From positions 1,240,001 through 1,304,000 of the forward strand of contig JANCRA010000040.1 of NCBI GenBank assembly GCA_024362935.1: a DNA stretch of 64,000 nucleotides, written 5' to 3'. The position numbers and the translations under genes were made by a program. This DNA is from Setophaga petechia (taxonomy: Eukaryota > Chordata > Aves > Passeriformes > Parulidae). How positions within the stretch are numbered: the stretch's first letter is position 1; every line of letters starts with the position of its first letter. This document shows, piece after piece, positions 25,605-37,990 of the stretch. Under the pieces are notes generated by a model. It saw only the letters and a program-made list of their open reading frames with translations, was not told where the DNA came from and searched no databases.

Positions 25605-25978
25605 TGTTTCAGCTGGTATAGAGTTAATTTTCATCTTATTAACTGGTACAGTGCTGTGTTTTGGATTTAGTATAAGAATAGTGTTGATTACACGGTGATG
25701 TTTAAGTTCCTGCTTAAGTTAAGTGCTTACCCTAAGTCGAGGACTTGTGCACTTTCCCGTGCACAAGAGCTGGGAAAGAGTACAGCCAGGAGAGATGGGA
25801 AAGAGTTACAGCCAGGAGAGCTGGGAAAGAGTACAGCCAGGAGAGCTGGCCATGCCACAGATAATCATGCTAAGTTTATAAACTGGGGGGAGTTGGCCAG
25901 CAGGTGCTGCCACCACTTGGGGATGGGCTGGGTGTTGGTTATTGAGTGGTGAGCAACTGTAATGGGCATCACTTGTTT
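25605..25978 (+). mobile_element. Degenerate solo LTR of a songbird-type endogenous retrovirus
   Basis: The sequence starts TGTTTCAGCTGGTATAGAG, then has TGGTACAGTGCTGTGTTTTG, GCTTACCCTAAGTC, AACTGGGGGGAGTTGGCC and GGTGAGCAACTG. In that order they match a dispersed LTR type I remember as very common in passerine genomes. A TATA-like TTTATAAA at 25875-25882 marks the U3 promoter and gives + orientation. The downstream polyadenylation signal and 3' terminus are missing because similarity ends near 25978. No retroviral coding sequence is seen on either side, so it is non-coding. The assignment rests on memory of the family, not a database match. Confidence 0.72.
25766..25841. repeat. 25-bp tandem triplication inside the LTR
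   Basis: Three successive 25-26 bp units, each carrying TGGGAAAGAG followed by ACAGCCAGG, lie at 25766-25790, 25791-25816 and 25817-25841. The middle unit has one substitution and an extra T. A fourth partial copy (AGAGCTGG) follows. In the LTR type as I remember it this segment is single copy, so the expansion may be particular to this insertion. Confidence 0.88.
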
Positions 25979-25989
25979 CTCTGGCATGT

Positions 25990-26283
25990 GAGAGCAACTT
26001 GACAACAATTTCCTATTTCTTGTTACTTTGGAGTAGAGACTGACCCACATCTGACTACAGCCTCCTTCCAGGGATTTGAAGAGGACAGTAAGGTCCCTCC
26101 TCAGCCTCCTTTTCTCCAGGAGGAGAAATATCCCCATCTCCCTCAGCAGCTTCTCATTTGACTTGTGCTCCACACCCTACCCCAACGCTGTTGCTCTTCC
26201 CTCTGCTCCAGCACCTCCTGTCTTTCTTGTATTGAGGAGCCTAGAACTGAAGTGAGCACACATTCAAGACGTGGACTTACCAG
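25990..26283 (-). mobile_element. CR1 LINE fragment, antisense, lacking its 3' terminus
   Basis: The + strand shows GCAACTTGAC, TCTTGTTACTTTGGAGTAGA, ACTACAGCCTCCTTCCAG, CTCAGCCTCCTTTTCTCCAG, CTCCAGCACCTCCTGTCTTT and TTCAAGACGTGGACTTACCA. This is the reverse complement of the end of the CR1 reverse-transcriptase ORF and the start of its 3' UTR. Frame-breaking changes make it non-functional. The last ~150 bp of the CR1 3' end, expected at the left, are missing where it meets the LTR. Confidence 0.85.
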
Positions 26284-29200
26284 ATATATGTGTTTATATA
26301 TATGTGTGTTTGACCCTTACTATACATATTGTTTTCATAAGGTAAAAACAAAAATTAGAAAGTGCCTGGGAAAAAAATGAGAGTAACATGTGCTTTGGCA
26401 GATTTCTGTCTCATGTAGTATTTTATTTTGTGTTTACCATCTATGGATAAGTAATTCTAAATGTGTGCAAAAAGCCCTCCATATTGACAGTACCTTATAT
26501 TATAAATACAATTTCCTATTCCATTAATAATGCAGTGTTCTATAGAAAGTGCAGATATAAAAGAACATTGCTAAGTATAGTTAATAACTGAAGATAAGTG
26601 TCACCTGAATATTTTTCTTTTATTAAAACTGAGAACTGCCATCCTGAGAGTGGCTTTTGAATTAGCAGAATAAAAACCTTATGTTTTGTTTCACCACATT
26701 TTGAGCTGAAAATAAACAAGGTGATGACATAAAAACCCTGAAAGCAGCAGCAGTGTTCCAGCATCCTACCATGTCCCTTGAGGTTTATGGTTTGCAACCC
26801 ACACAGAGGTTTAGATCCAACACAATTTAAAAAGTCAAGTAGTCCCACACCAAAATGAGAGGTGGTAGTTATCACAGCCTTTCAGAATGTGGATAATTAT
26901 GATATTCTGCTGTTAGAATTATGAAATGTGTTTCTGAGCATGTATTGCATACTCCAAAGAGCCCTTTCTCCATGGGATCATGTTTAAAAGCCCCAGAGAC
27001 TGCTGCTGATTGCTTTGCTTCTGCACACACTTAATTTATAGGTTAGTAGGCAGAGAACTATGTGAAATCTTTATTTTGAGGTGATGCTCTGCCACTGTGC
27101 TCTGTTTTGTGTGGTTGGTTTTTTTTTTTTGCAGCACAGTTCCAAACTTGGAGGAGAATCCATCTTTCATGAAACATGAGGTTGTTAAATCCTGTTGTTA
27201 CGATGTTGTTGTTTTCCTCACATCAGTCATTTTTCTCTGCAGAAGCTGAAGGTGTAGTTTGTATCTTCTCTCACAAATGGCTGTAGAGCTGTTTTGAATC
27301 TTTCCCCATTGCATACTGTAGTTAAAACCTTATGCATTTGTGTAGGGGGAGGAAAAAAAAACCCACTTGAAATTTCCAGCATTAAACTAATGTGTCAAAA
27401 AAATGGCTTTTTTTTTTTCATAGTAAGCTAGTTAATTCTTTTGGTAGTAGTAATTATGTCACATTTGTTCAGTAGCACGTATTAAGCAAGCCTGTGTAAC
27501 CTCTGTGCCCCTTCACATGTTTCATTGCTTGTATTTTCTGAGTGCTCAGAGCTGGGGCATAAAATACTAAGTTGAGCACAAATGGTAAATATTCAAACTG
27601 AAGCATGGTGCATCATTAATTAAAATTAATGAAATTTGCATTTTAAATGGGTGCATTTGCGTGTTGGTGCTGTCTGGCCATGAGGAGGATGTTTTCTGTC
27701 TCAGCACAGCCCTTTGCTGCATGGTGGAGGAGGCTGGGAGGGTCCCCTGGGCTGCATCTTGCCCTGTATTGGTGAGGTGTTTGTTCCTGGCTGAGGCTGT
27801 CTTTGAGCAAAGATACACTGAGTGCAAGCAAGAATAAATTTGTGCAAGTAATATACTTTATACATGGTGTCACTCTAGTGTTCAGCGTGATCCCAATCTA
27901 TTTATAATCCATGAAAATGATATAGTGATAGTCAATATTGTATGGATTCAGCCAGCTTTTTGTAAGATGAGTAGTAAATTTATGTGATGTTCTTTAACAT
28001 CCCTCTTTCCAAATGCCTAAGAGCCAGTATCTTATCTATGCCTTATGTAGAAGCACAATCACAAAAAGACGACTGTTTCTGGAATAATGAATCTGTTTAT
28101 ACATTGATCTCACTGCCAGTTTCTTCTTGCTGTCTCCTAGAGCAATCCAGTGATATTTGTATGGCAGCAGACCTTTTGAAATAGTGATTTGTCCAAAAAT
28201 TTATTAGAAAACCAAATTAGTTCATCCATCCCAAAAATACCAAAACCTGTGATGAGCCACTTGCTCAGGCACTGGGAAGTTCACAAAATCTGTAGTTTTC
28301 ACATAGTGACTAGAAATCAGCAGTTCAGTTCTCTGACTAGCATTTCATTAATCTAAGAAATTAGCTAGTATTATATTTTTTCTATGCCTAATCTGTCATT
28401 TCATAGTAAGTAATACCTAATTTAAAAAATATTATTTATGAACATTGTAATTGAATTCTAGTTAGCCTCCCAGGGCAACTTGAGGCTGGAATAAAATACA
28501 AAATAAAGTAATAAAAGTAATCTGGAAAAAGAAAATTACAAATGTACCATAGAAAAGCAAAGAACTTCTTTAAAGTGTGTGCAGATTTAATGTACTGTCC
28601 TGGTTAAAAACAGGTTTCCAATTAGTGTTTAGTTACAATTCAGTGTGTTTTAATGATTACCAACCATTGGAGTGAAACTTACTTTAGAAAAATAACTAAA
28701 AAGTACAGCTGCAAAGCAAGATTAGAATTGATTAAATAAATTAATGTTTCCTGCTTGCTGATTTAAATCATGATTAGAAGGTGTGATTTAAATCTCTTTT
28801 ATTTATATCACATTGTACAGTGTGGAGACTTGCAATCCAAGTCCGGAGATGTTATTTCCTATTCCAGAATCACAGAACTGCCTCTAGTAAACCACAATTA
28901 CATTTTGGAGTCCTCATCTCCACTAGTTTAAGAATTTTTTTCTTCTCCCTCTGCTTAAACAATCACAACTTGTGATATCAAAAGTTGCTTAATTATTGTT
29001 TCCCTTGGCCTCTTTATGCAGCCTAAATACTGTTGGATTTGGGGTTTTTTTTGTCTGAAATTTCTCTTGTTTTACTTGTCCTTGCCCACTACCATAACAC
29101 CCTCTTTGACAACTCTTGCCAGCACTTGGAGCAGGACAGTTTGGACAAATGCTAATACTGGAACTGCAGGGCTTAAGGAATTGCTCTCATCAGCAGACCC

Positions 29201-30580
29201 CGATGGTGGACATGAGATGCTCTGGGCTGATGACAACACAAAAATCACCATGGGGTAGTTTAAAGCTTGCATGATTTCCTTTGCATTGGCAGCAGGGTAG
29301 GAGCATGCACACAGTTCCTCATGATAAATCTGTAAAGTGCAGTAATTTAGATTGCACTGACCTTGCCTATGGCTGACTGTTTGTGTGTCTGGAGGTTAAG
29401 TGTGCCTAAGTATGGTAGGGTGTGACTTTGCATGATAAGACTTTTGTGTGAGCTTTTCAGTTTCATTTAAGGGAATAGTCTTGTGCAACTGGAGAGCAGC
29501 TGTAGTCATGGCAAAGAGAAGGCATGAAAGCTTTCACTGTAACCTGGAGGTTATCTCCATCACACCATTACACAAAATACAAGAGATCATAATGAAATAT
29601 TTAGGTTTTTTGAATATCACTTGCCTAAAGCCTGAAGGAATAAATGTCTTTAAAATCTAACTGATTTTAAAGAGGGAGAAAATGTGCAGATTTTGTTCAC
29701 TTAAATATCCAAGGGTAGTTTTTTCCTTTTTGAAACGTTCATAATTCTTCTGATAAGTAAATTTGATGAAGTGTAATGCAAAAGGGAATGTAAAATCCAG
29801 TGTCCTCTTCTCTTTGTACTTCTGTTTCAAAGAGCAGAAATGGCACTCCTGGCATTAAGAATGTTCAGAATGTTGTCCTCTCATCACTTAATTACGTGGG
29901 GCAGTTTCTTAGAAAAGCTGGAGTTTGATCCTAGAAGTCTTTTAGTGGGACTGTGCCCTAGTGAGTAACAAATGGAGTCTCCTCAAGGAAAGGGGATTTT
30001 TTTAAAGGAAAAAGGAAGCAAATCCAAAGACTTGGAGCTCAAAGAACAAATATTATGTTGTCAGTGTCCTTAAATTAACCGACTGACCTACACTTTAAAG
30101 TATTTTTACATTAGGATCAGAAGTGATTGTGTCATTCTCCTTCAGGTGAAGAACTTGTGTATCCTCTTATACATCCCTAATATACTAGAATTTCTCATGA
30201 CCGTGTTCAGAAATTATAGTGATGTGAAGTAGAACAATTTGGGGGGGAAAAAAAAGGTAATTTTTGTTACTATCACTGTTACATTTGGTAAGATAAAAGT
30301 TATAAGTGATACCAGGTTTTATGCTTAGAATGGAAAATAATTCCATTCTTCTGATATAAAGTTAAAACTACTATTTTCCTCTGTGGAGGCAAGTCTTCCA
30401 TTTGTAGGTGCCTTGCATCTCCATAGGAAGCATGCAGCACTGAGCATTGTTGGAAGTATAAGACCAGATTATTCTCAGTCAACCACTCATTTCTTTCAAA
30501 TAACTGTGTTACTGTCTAAAAATGATATGAGTGAGATAATGTCCAGCAAAGCAGGTAAACTAAGAGAGAAAAATAATGAA

Positions 30581-30645
30581 GGATTTCATTATATGGGTTG
30601 TTTAAATTTAAAGGAATTTCATTATATGAGTTATTTAAATTCAAA
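30581..30645. repeat. 32-bp tandem duplication
   Basis: Two copies of a 32-33 bp unit containing TTTCATTATATG and TTTAAATT lie head to tail at 30581-30612 and 30613-30645. They differ by a few substitutions and one indel. Confidence 0.85.
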
Positions 30646-30887
30646 ATGTACATACTTTGGAATGCAGGGCTCATTCATTATAAAATATATACACCCTCAT
30701 GGCTTTTGGCTGTGGATATTTAGAAGTCCTTATGGCTCACTCCCAACAGAGATAAAAAAAACATTAGTTTGTGAAATAGGAACCAATTGCATAGAAGAGA
30801 GGGACAGGGGAGTGTTTTGATCCTGCTTTACTGTTGGAAGTTACAACCTTACATCATGGACTTTTCCATACAACGTCAGTTGCTTTC

Positions 30888-30947
30888 AGAGTAGATCTAT
30901 CAGAGTAGCTGTCATTCATAGTAGATCTACCAGAGTAGCTGTCATTT
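30888..30947. repeat. 30-bp tandem duplication
   Basis: Two 30-bp units, each containing AGTAGATCTA and CAGAGTAGCTGTCATT, lie at 30888-30917 and 30918-30947 and differ at only a few positions. Confidence 0.9.
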
Positions 30948-32761
30948 TTCTGTGGCAGTGGCTAATGTTCAGCATTCCAGAATGTGGACAGGAAGGTATG
31001 TGTTCACCCAACTCTTTCATCAAGCATTGTCTTTTTATTTATGCCTAATCTCAATGTGTTTCCATTTTGATTATTGCCTGCAAGAGAGTTCAAGCAAGAG
31101 AAAGAAAGCTGCAGAAACCCAAGAGCCAGATGGAGTTTCATTTGCTTGTTAGTGGAGGAGCTTGGATGTCTGTATATTTATTTAATAGTACCAGTGGCTG
31201 AAATTGAACTGTTCTGGCCTTAGCACATCAAGTTACTTCTGCCCATTACTTATCTGTTGCATATGTCTCTTAAAATGTGAAGAGTAGAAATGAATGCTCC
31301 TGTGAGTAGGGATTCTGATTTGTATATTATTTTTTAAGTGCTGTGGCTATTCAAGATGAAAGATGATACATGAATAGCCACATGAGATTGATTGTTAACC
31401 TTAAGTATTAAACCAAAAATACCTTGATTTCCTGGAACCACAAATCTTGGCAGAATCATCTCAGTGTTTATCCTTTCCTTTTATGTAGATGAAAGACTAC
31501 CCATTTTATTGTGTTTTATTCTCTCAGAATGAGATCTTAATGACTGAGACCCAATCTGATATACGTAGCCATTACATTCCATTACCACTTTCTGTAGCAG
31601 TGGAAATTTGCCAAATCACTTTAGACAGAATTTTGTCTTGCATGATGTGCTGCTTACTAATTGCCTGCAGCTTTCAGTACTGTAGTAGCCATCCATCAGG
31701 GGAATGCCTCTTTGGCAGAACAGATCCCACTGTCCCAGAGTCACACTGAGGTTCTGATCATCACTGCAGGCTCCCTTCTTCTGAAGGACATGCTTGAAGG
31801 TGTCAGGACTACATGTAGTTTCCAAGCTTTATGGATTCCTCTGCCATAAATGGATTCTTCACTTTAACTTTGTTACATTATTGATAGATTTCCTAAAGGA
31901 AGCTCAAGAAAATGTCCCTTGGGAGTCAAAAGTTTTGCCTGTTTAGGAAGACTTACTTTCTAGAATGTCTAGGAAACTGTCAGCCTTGCCATACTTCAAT
32001 GTGATGCTTTAGAGGCAATTTTGGTGAAAACAAATATATAAAAGGACCTCAGCATGCTGGTCTTACATGACCACTTAGTCATATCTCTTGTAATCTCCAG
32101 CAAAGTTCCTTGGTGAATGTTGTATTTCCAAGTCAATGTCTCTGAGACCTTGAAAGTTTTGATGTGGGTTTTTATTCTTTTTTTTGTAAGTAGAGAAAAT
32201 AACCCCATTTGCATGTCTGTGACTTACCCCTTTTAGCCTTGCTGTTTCAGGCTGTCAGTGTGTGATTTTGAAGCTGCTAGGTTTTTTCTAGGGCTGGTTC
32301 AGGTCATCTTCAAAAAGATTAATTTTCTAACAGTTTGCTTCAAAGGGCAGAGATAGCCATCAGTATGTCTTCTCATCTGATGCTTTCTGGAAAAGGCCAG
32401 ACTCATTTCCAGTGGTCTCCAACAGTAAAGCTCCTGTTAGAATATTATTTATGGAACACAGAAGTATTTCAAAGTCCAACCTGATTAACTAAAGTGGCTC
32501 TTCTCTGTAATCCATTACTCTAAGCTGATGTTTGATAGATGGATGGTTATTGCTGTTTGTATTTAAAGCAGTTATTTCTCCTGTTATAAATTTGCTGTCA
32601 GAGTTATTTCCAGCTTCAGAAAAGCTAGCCTAACCTTTTTAGAAAATGGAGTGTTTTGAAATATTAAAATACAAAATGTGTTCTATGTTCATGAAAAGAA
32701 TAAGAAACAAACAATTAATATGAAGATTAACAGTTCTGTTTTTCTTTAAAAGACATGTAGG

Positions 32762-32850
32762 TGTGATACTTGGGGACATGGTTTAGTGATGGACTTGGCA
32801 ATGCTGGGTTAATGGTTGAACTCAGTGATCTTAGAGGTCCTAAGTGATTC
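32762..32850 (+). mobile_element. CR1 LINE 3'-end fragment, sense
   Basis: GGGGACATGGTTTAGTGATG, GACTTGGCAATGCTGGGTTA and GTGATCTTAGAGGTCC match the sense strand of the CR1 3' UTR. The copy is about 90 bp and loses its ATTCTATG terminal repeats after a small deletion near 32840. Confidence 0.85.
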
Positions 32851-33854
32851 GACTTTTCTAAATAGAACCAAAATCTTCCCTAATGACTGATGGTAGAGGG
32901 GCAGTTGTGTGGTACTGGCTGTCCTTACTGTAGTTTTAGTAGCAGTAAAGTAGTGAAAATAGAGTAGTGCTATAGGTGGTTGCTTTTGTCTCTCAGAGAG
33001 ATGTTTGCTGTAAAGAGTAGTGGGAATCAGATGTGTCCTTGAAATTTGTTTTGTTTGCACCCCACTTCTGAACTGGATATTGTTTTTCAGCTCTTCCTGC
33101 AACAATGATAAATGCTTTATTTTTATGGCAGTCATTTGACTTTTCTCTAAAGAGAAAATACAATTTTAGGACCTGGTGGCAATATTTAGAAAAATACATA
33201 CAGTATACAGCAAAAGAACAGAATGCTTGGTATCAATTCCCTATATTGCATGAATTTTCTTCGCCATCTCTGAAACCTAGGGACATGTTTATAAAGCACA
33301 GTTTCTTTTCTAGAATAGAAAAAATAGATGTCTTAGAAATTTGCTTCTTCTCTCCTCCTGAGACCACCTCAGGGTTGTTATATATGTTATCCTCCCAAAA
33401 CTATGTGCCTGAGTCTATGAAGCTGCCATATTCATATTTTTTTGCTGCCTAACACTTCTCTCTCCTTTCTTTTTGTTTTGTCCCTCTGAGTCCCAAGAAT
33501 CCGTGGACAGCAGTGCAACAAAGTTGACTGTGTTCTTGTCCAGCACTTTATACTTTTATTTGTCCAGCTTTTATATTGTCTTCATTGGGGCTCTTTGCAA
33601 ACCACAGCACCTGCACGAACTGGAGAAAGGCTTGTGCAGCTGCTGCCTCCTGTCCAAGAAAACCAAATTTACACTGCTGCTATGGTTAATACAGTGTTTT
33701 TGTCTATCTATTAGTCACTACATTTAGAAATAGTAACCAGAGAAGTGTTCTTCCAGCCATGGTGGGTTATCACTGGAACTTCGGTGTCTACACTTATTAA
33801 AAGGTCCTTCAGGTCTTACATTTCTAAAGTAGTGATGAATTCAGGGTAATAACC

Positions 33855-33937
33855 CTTTTAAAACTAAAAAAAATTTTAAAAAAATAAAAAAACCCAAAAA
33901 ACTAAAAAAAACCTAAAAAAAATTAAAATTTTAATTT
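33855..33937. repeat. A-rich low-complexity tract ending in an AT palindrome
   Basis: About 80 bp of A with sparse T and C. It ends in the perfect 16-bp palindrome AATTAAAATTTTAATT at 33921-33936. No associated element is recognised. Confidence 0.85.
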
Positions 33938-36900
33938 GAAAGTCTAGTTACCTCATTGATAGTAGAGCCTTATAGTGGAGGACTCTTTAAGAAAACTGTA
34001 ATGCTACTTAAAGATTAGTTCACCTTTTGGCCTCAAATGTGCAAGACTACCAAACTGAAATGGATATGGGGTTCGTATTAGCATTTCTAAAAATCAAACC
34101 ATTTACCTAAATGCCTAGATAAGGCTTGAAATGTCTGGATTTTATCCAGGCAACCCAATTACAAGAGGCTAATATAGGCATACTTGTGGAAGCAGACATT
34201 CACAGAAGACGTGCAGCTAGATATCTGCTCAGCTTCTAAAGAACTTGGAAAGCCTTGGAATTACAGACTCTGATTTTTGCCTTTCTAGAGGACTGGTGGT
34301 TAATTGCACCATTCTGTTGTCTTTCTAAAATTGAAATGCATCTATTTCAGTTTGCAGTGATAAATCTGATAATAAAATTGTAATTGCAAAAGCAATTTGT
34401 TGGAGCAGCAATTAGCAGTGGAACAACTGCTTCGTTAACATACAGATGCAGGGTAATGGCTTCTGAATCAAATGGGACTTGGTGAACTCTCTGGTGAAGA
34501 GGTTCCCCCTGACACTAGTGCACATTTTCATTTCTGTGAGCATTGTTTTCTGTTGCTTATGAGCTTCACTTGCTTTAACACAACATTATTCAAATGTCTC
34601 TGATAGCCTTCTCAACATTATCCAAGCCTTTTCTATTTAAAGTCAGAAGAAATTACATAGCTCATATTCAGCTGATTTACTGTGTCAAACTCAGTAACCT
34701 GCTCTGATGTCTGAATTCAAGAGTGATTAAAAATCCAAGTAGTTTGTTGAGTGAGGCTGCTGATCCACAGGTTTATGCAGAGGGCTGTATTCAAGCTAGA
34801 GCTCTGAAAGCTTCTCTCAGGTGCTGCACCCACTGGTTGTCCTGGGCTGTGCAGGTAACTATTGTCTGGCACTCAGAACCATGGATCCAGAGGTCTTGGT
34901 CATCACTTTCCAAATCTGGTACCATAACAGATACCACCATTGTAGATATCACCACAATTTCTGTTGAAACTCCTTCACAAGCCAAAGACCAAATTGGTTG
35001 TCACAAAGTCTTTGACATTTTTCCTTTTCATAGGAAAAACTCCTCTTGGACAGAAGTTTAGGGTTGGAGGTTTATTTATTTTTATGAAAAATTATGAGGA
35101 AATCTTAGTTGCACTGGCAGATTCTTCTGTCAGTTGGTGGACACCAGACCAAGGTTCAGTTTTGGCCATTGCAAGAGCTGAAACCTCAGCTTTCCAGCAC
35201 TTCTGAGATTAACCCACCTTCTAGGGACCTGCTCTGGAAAGGCTGGGTCAGTCTTACCTCATGTAAGGAAGTTTCCTTTGTAGCAGACATTTGATATTTC
35301 TTGAATACATAAACAGCTGCATGGTTTTTGAGTTTCTCCTTTCAGCTGATATATAATTAACTTCTGGTTTTTTCGCTCTTGAAATCTCTTTCCCAGATGT
35401 GTGGCACACTGAAATCACTGGTTCCTTGGTGTGGCTAGGGTAACAATACATGCTTGTATTGTCTGAAGGCAGTAATACCAATAGAGATTCATACTGAAAA
35501 CCACTGCAATAAGAACATGATCATTTGGCAGGCTATTTACCATAGCATTGTCCTTATTGTAAGTTGTTGTCAAGTTATAGTGACCAGCAGACAGCCCTCT
35601 GAACAGGGCAGAGTATTTATTTGAAAATTGGTGACACCTTCCCAGGAGAGGTTTCTCTTTTGCAGTCCACTGCTGTTCTCAGCTAAAGGGATAGTGAGTA
35701 GAAGTCTCAGGAGAGCCTTTTAAAATCGACATTTTAATAGGTGTTGCTTGGTGCTTAATGGTGCAGTCTTAGGCACTGGATGCCAGCCTATGCACTGAAG
35801 TCTGCACACCTAGTTCTGGTACTCCTGGGTCTAGCTGGGAGCTGCCAAATAAGCAAAACTCTACCACAGGCATGTAGCATCACTGTTAACACATCAAATG
35901 TTAGTGATGCACTTCTGGGCATTGTCTCATCTCATCTCATCTCCACTCTCAGAGCACCCATTCAGTCCAGTCCAGCTCAGGAGACTGTGACAGTAAGGGT
36001 CACGAAAGGGTAACACCAACAATGGTTGACAATATGGATGTAGAAGTATCACCTAAAATGATTATGGTGCAGGACTACATTTTGATTTACATGACATTAC
36101 TTCTTGGGAAATAACAGGGCACATCAAGGTGATGATGACATTATTGATACTTCTATTAATAGAGGTTTGATTTCATGTTTATAACAGTCTCAGGACTGGA
36201 AACTTCAGTACCTGTTCCTCAATTAGCACAATTTTGCAGTTAGCTGTGAGAGCTAAGAGGAGGTCAGTCTCCCACCTTTTATTAGATGTGAAATCTGATG
36301 AATCTTCCTTTCCTAGCAGTGTGTGGAGCGGGGCCATGCTCACACTTGTGATTCCACTGTAATAACATCCATGAGGCAGACTGGTTGCTGCAATTCCTTT
36401 GGATGTGACATGCCAGCTTAATAAAAGGTAGCAATTTCAGACATGTGGTGATAATAGCTTTTGCTTGTGGGCTCTGAGGAGGCATTAAGTGGTGAGATTT
36501 TGCTCTTTTCATACAGCAAGAAACAAATGTGTCTTTCAAATAACTCCAACATCAAATACTGGTGAAGTGCAAAGGCAGCTTTCAGCAGACTGCAGAATGC
36601 AGGCTGCTGGCAGCTACAGCTTTTCAATACCACAAATATACTTTAAATGCAATGTCATAGGTAGATCTCAAGGGCAGGAGTGAGCTCCTTGACACACACT
36701 GCCGTGGTAAGAGTAGGAAAGCAGTTGTGATAGGTTTGTCAGAAGAGCAGTGTCAGTGTGTTAGGGCTTGGTTTGGAGCTCGGGGGGGGCTGTGGGTTTG
36801 GGCAGTTCACCAGAACATAGGAGAGACAATGCTGCAAACCTGCATTGCTTTGGCAGGACTATGGAGACACCAGGCCATCTCCACTGTCACAAAGGTGTTG

Positions 36901-37439
36901 TTTTATTTTTCCCCAGAGGCAACCATCATACAGTGGTTTCTTTGCTGTAAAAGCATCACTAGTGACAACCTCCCTGCACTGCTTGTTAGCACTCCAACCA
37001 GTAGTCACCCTCTGTACCTCCACAGCAGCCAAAAGACCTTGTCACCAGTGCTGCTCAGGGATAAATTACACAGGTTTTCCTGTAGATAAAATATATGCCT
37101 TCCTGGCTTATTGTCATTGGTGCTCAGTGCAGGGGTTCCCTGACAACAGCTTTGAAAAGATTCAAGAGTCTGAACTGGGGGTCAGGGATGAGCAGTGTTG
37201 CATGAATGACTTAGGGTAATTTACATCCTACCCCCAATTCCCAGCTTTCTCTACTGATAAACCCAACAGAAAGTGTCTTCTGGAGCCCCAATAGCTGTTC
37301 CCGTGTAATGTCTGCAGGCTTTCTGCTAACTACACCTCTCAACACCATTCATCAGTGGTGAAAGGTGACATTAATTCATGTGGTAACCATCTTAAACACT
37401 TCTCCAAGCCTGGGCTCATCACCAAAAGTGACACCACAG

Positions 37440-37990
37440 ACTACTGAAATCTCAGCACAGTAGAAATTTGCTTCCGTTGCCCTGTCACTGTGAGCCCTTG
37501 GAAAGGCTCAACCAGCAGCCCTGGGAGCCAGTCTGTTCCTGTGAAATCTAGCAGCCAAGTCCCCTGGGACACTGCTGTCTCCCTGGTATTCTTTGAAGTC
37601 ACCAGTGATGCCGTGAGTCCCTGTGGAGAGCGCCATGCTGCCTTGCACTCCCGCAGGAGCACCGGAGGCATCTCCCCTACGCTCTGCTGTAGGGCGTCCC
37701 ACGCCTGGCTGTGTATGGATGCCTCCTGCTCCCACTCTTCCAGAGCTCCTGGAGCTCTTTCAGCCGTTGTGAAGGGGAGAACAGATATTAGCAAGAACCT
37801 GTGAGCCTTCACTGCCTGGCCACACACAGACAGCACAAAGAAACACCATCTGACCAGGCGGTGCCTGTGGAGAAGTGTGAAATTCCTCATCGTCAGGAGC
37901 CCAATCTGTTCCCGAGACAATTATCAGCTTTTCATACTCCCTTTGGTGTTGGTTTCTCACAAGCGGATGGGCAGATCCCAGAGCACAGAC
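37440..37990. other. CpG-enriched block with an unidentified 159-codon open frame
   Basis: This block is GC-richer and has more CpG than its surroundings. Its minus strand is open for 159 codons (37441-37920), the longest non-repetitive frame outside the FAT3 exon. The predicted product starts MSREQIGLL and has one hydrophobic patch near residues 25-35 and a Glu/Trp-rich stretch around residue 80. I recognise no domain. Other frames are open over the same bases on both strands, so the lack of stops may simply reflect GC content. It could be a piece of an unrecognised transposable element or an old retrocopy. Confidence 0.25.

Larger units (their letters stand above)
26284..32760. other. Intronic sequence, no gene seen
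   Basis: AT-rich unique DNA. A TA/TG-rich patch at 26281-26310 adjoins the CR1. Two small tandem duplications lie at 30581-30645 and 30888-30947. Open frames do not exceed about 145 codons and none is recognisable. Confidence 0.5.

Noticed and set aside
30383..30820. 145-codon + strand open frame
   Set aside because: It runs through the 32-bp tandem duplication at 30581-30645 and has no recognisable domain. It is most likely chance.
34723..35300. Possible DNA-transposon remnant
   Set aside because: The region looks slightly different in composition, but no terminal inverted repeats, target duplications or transposase motifs could be identified.
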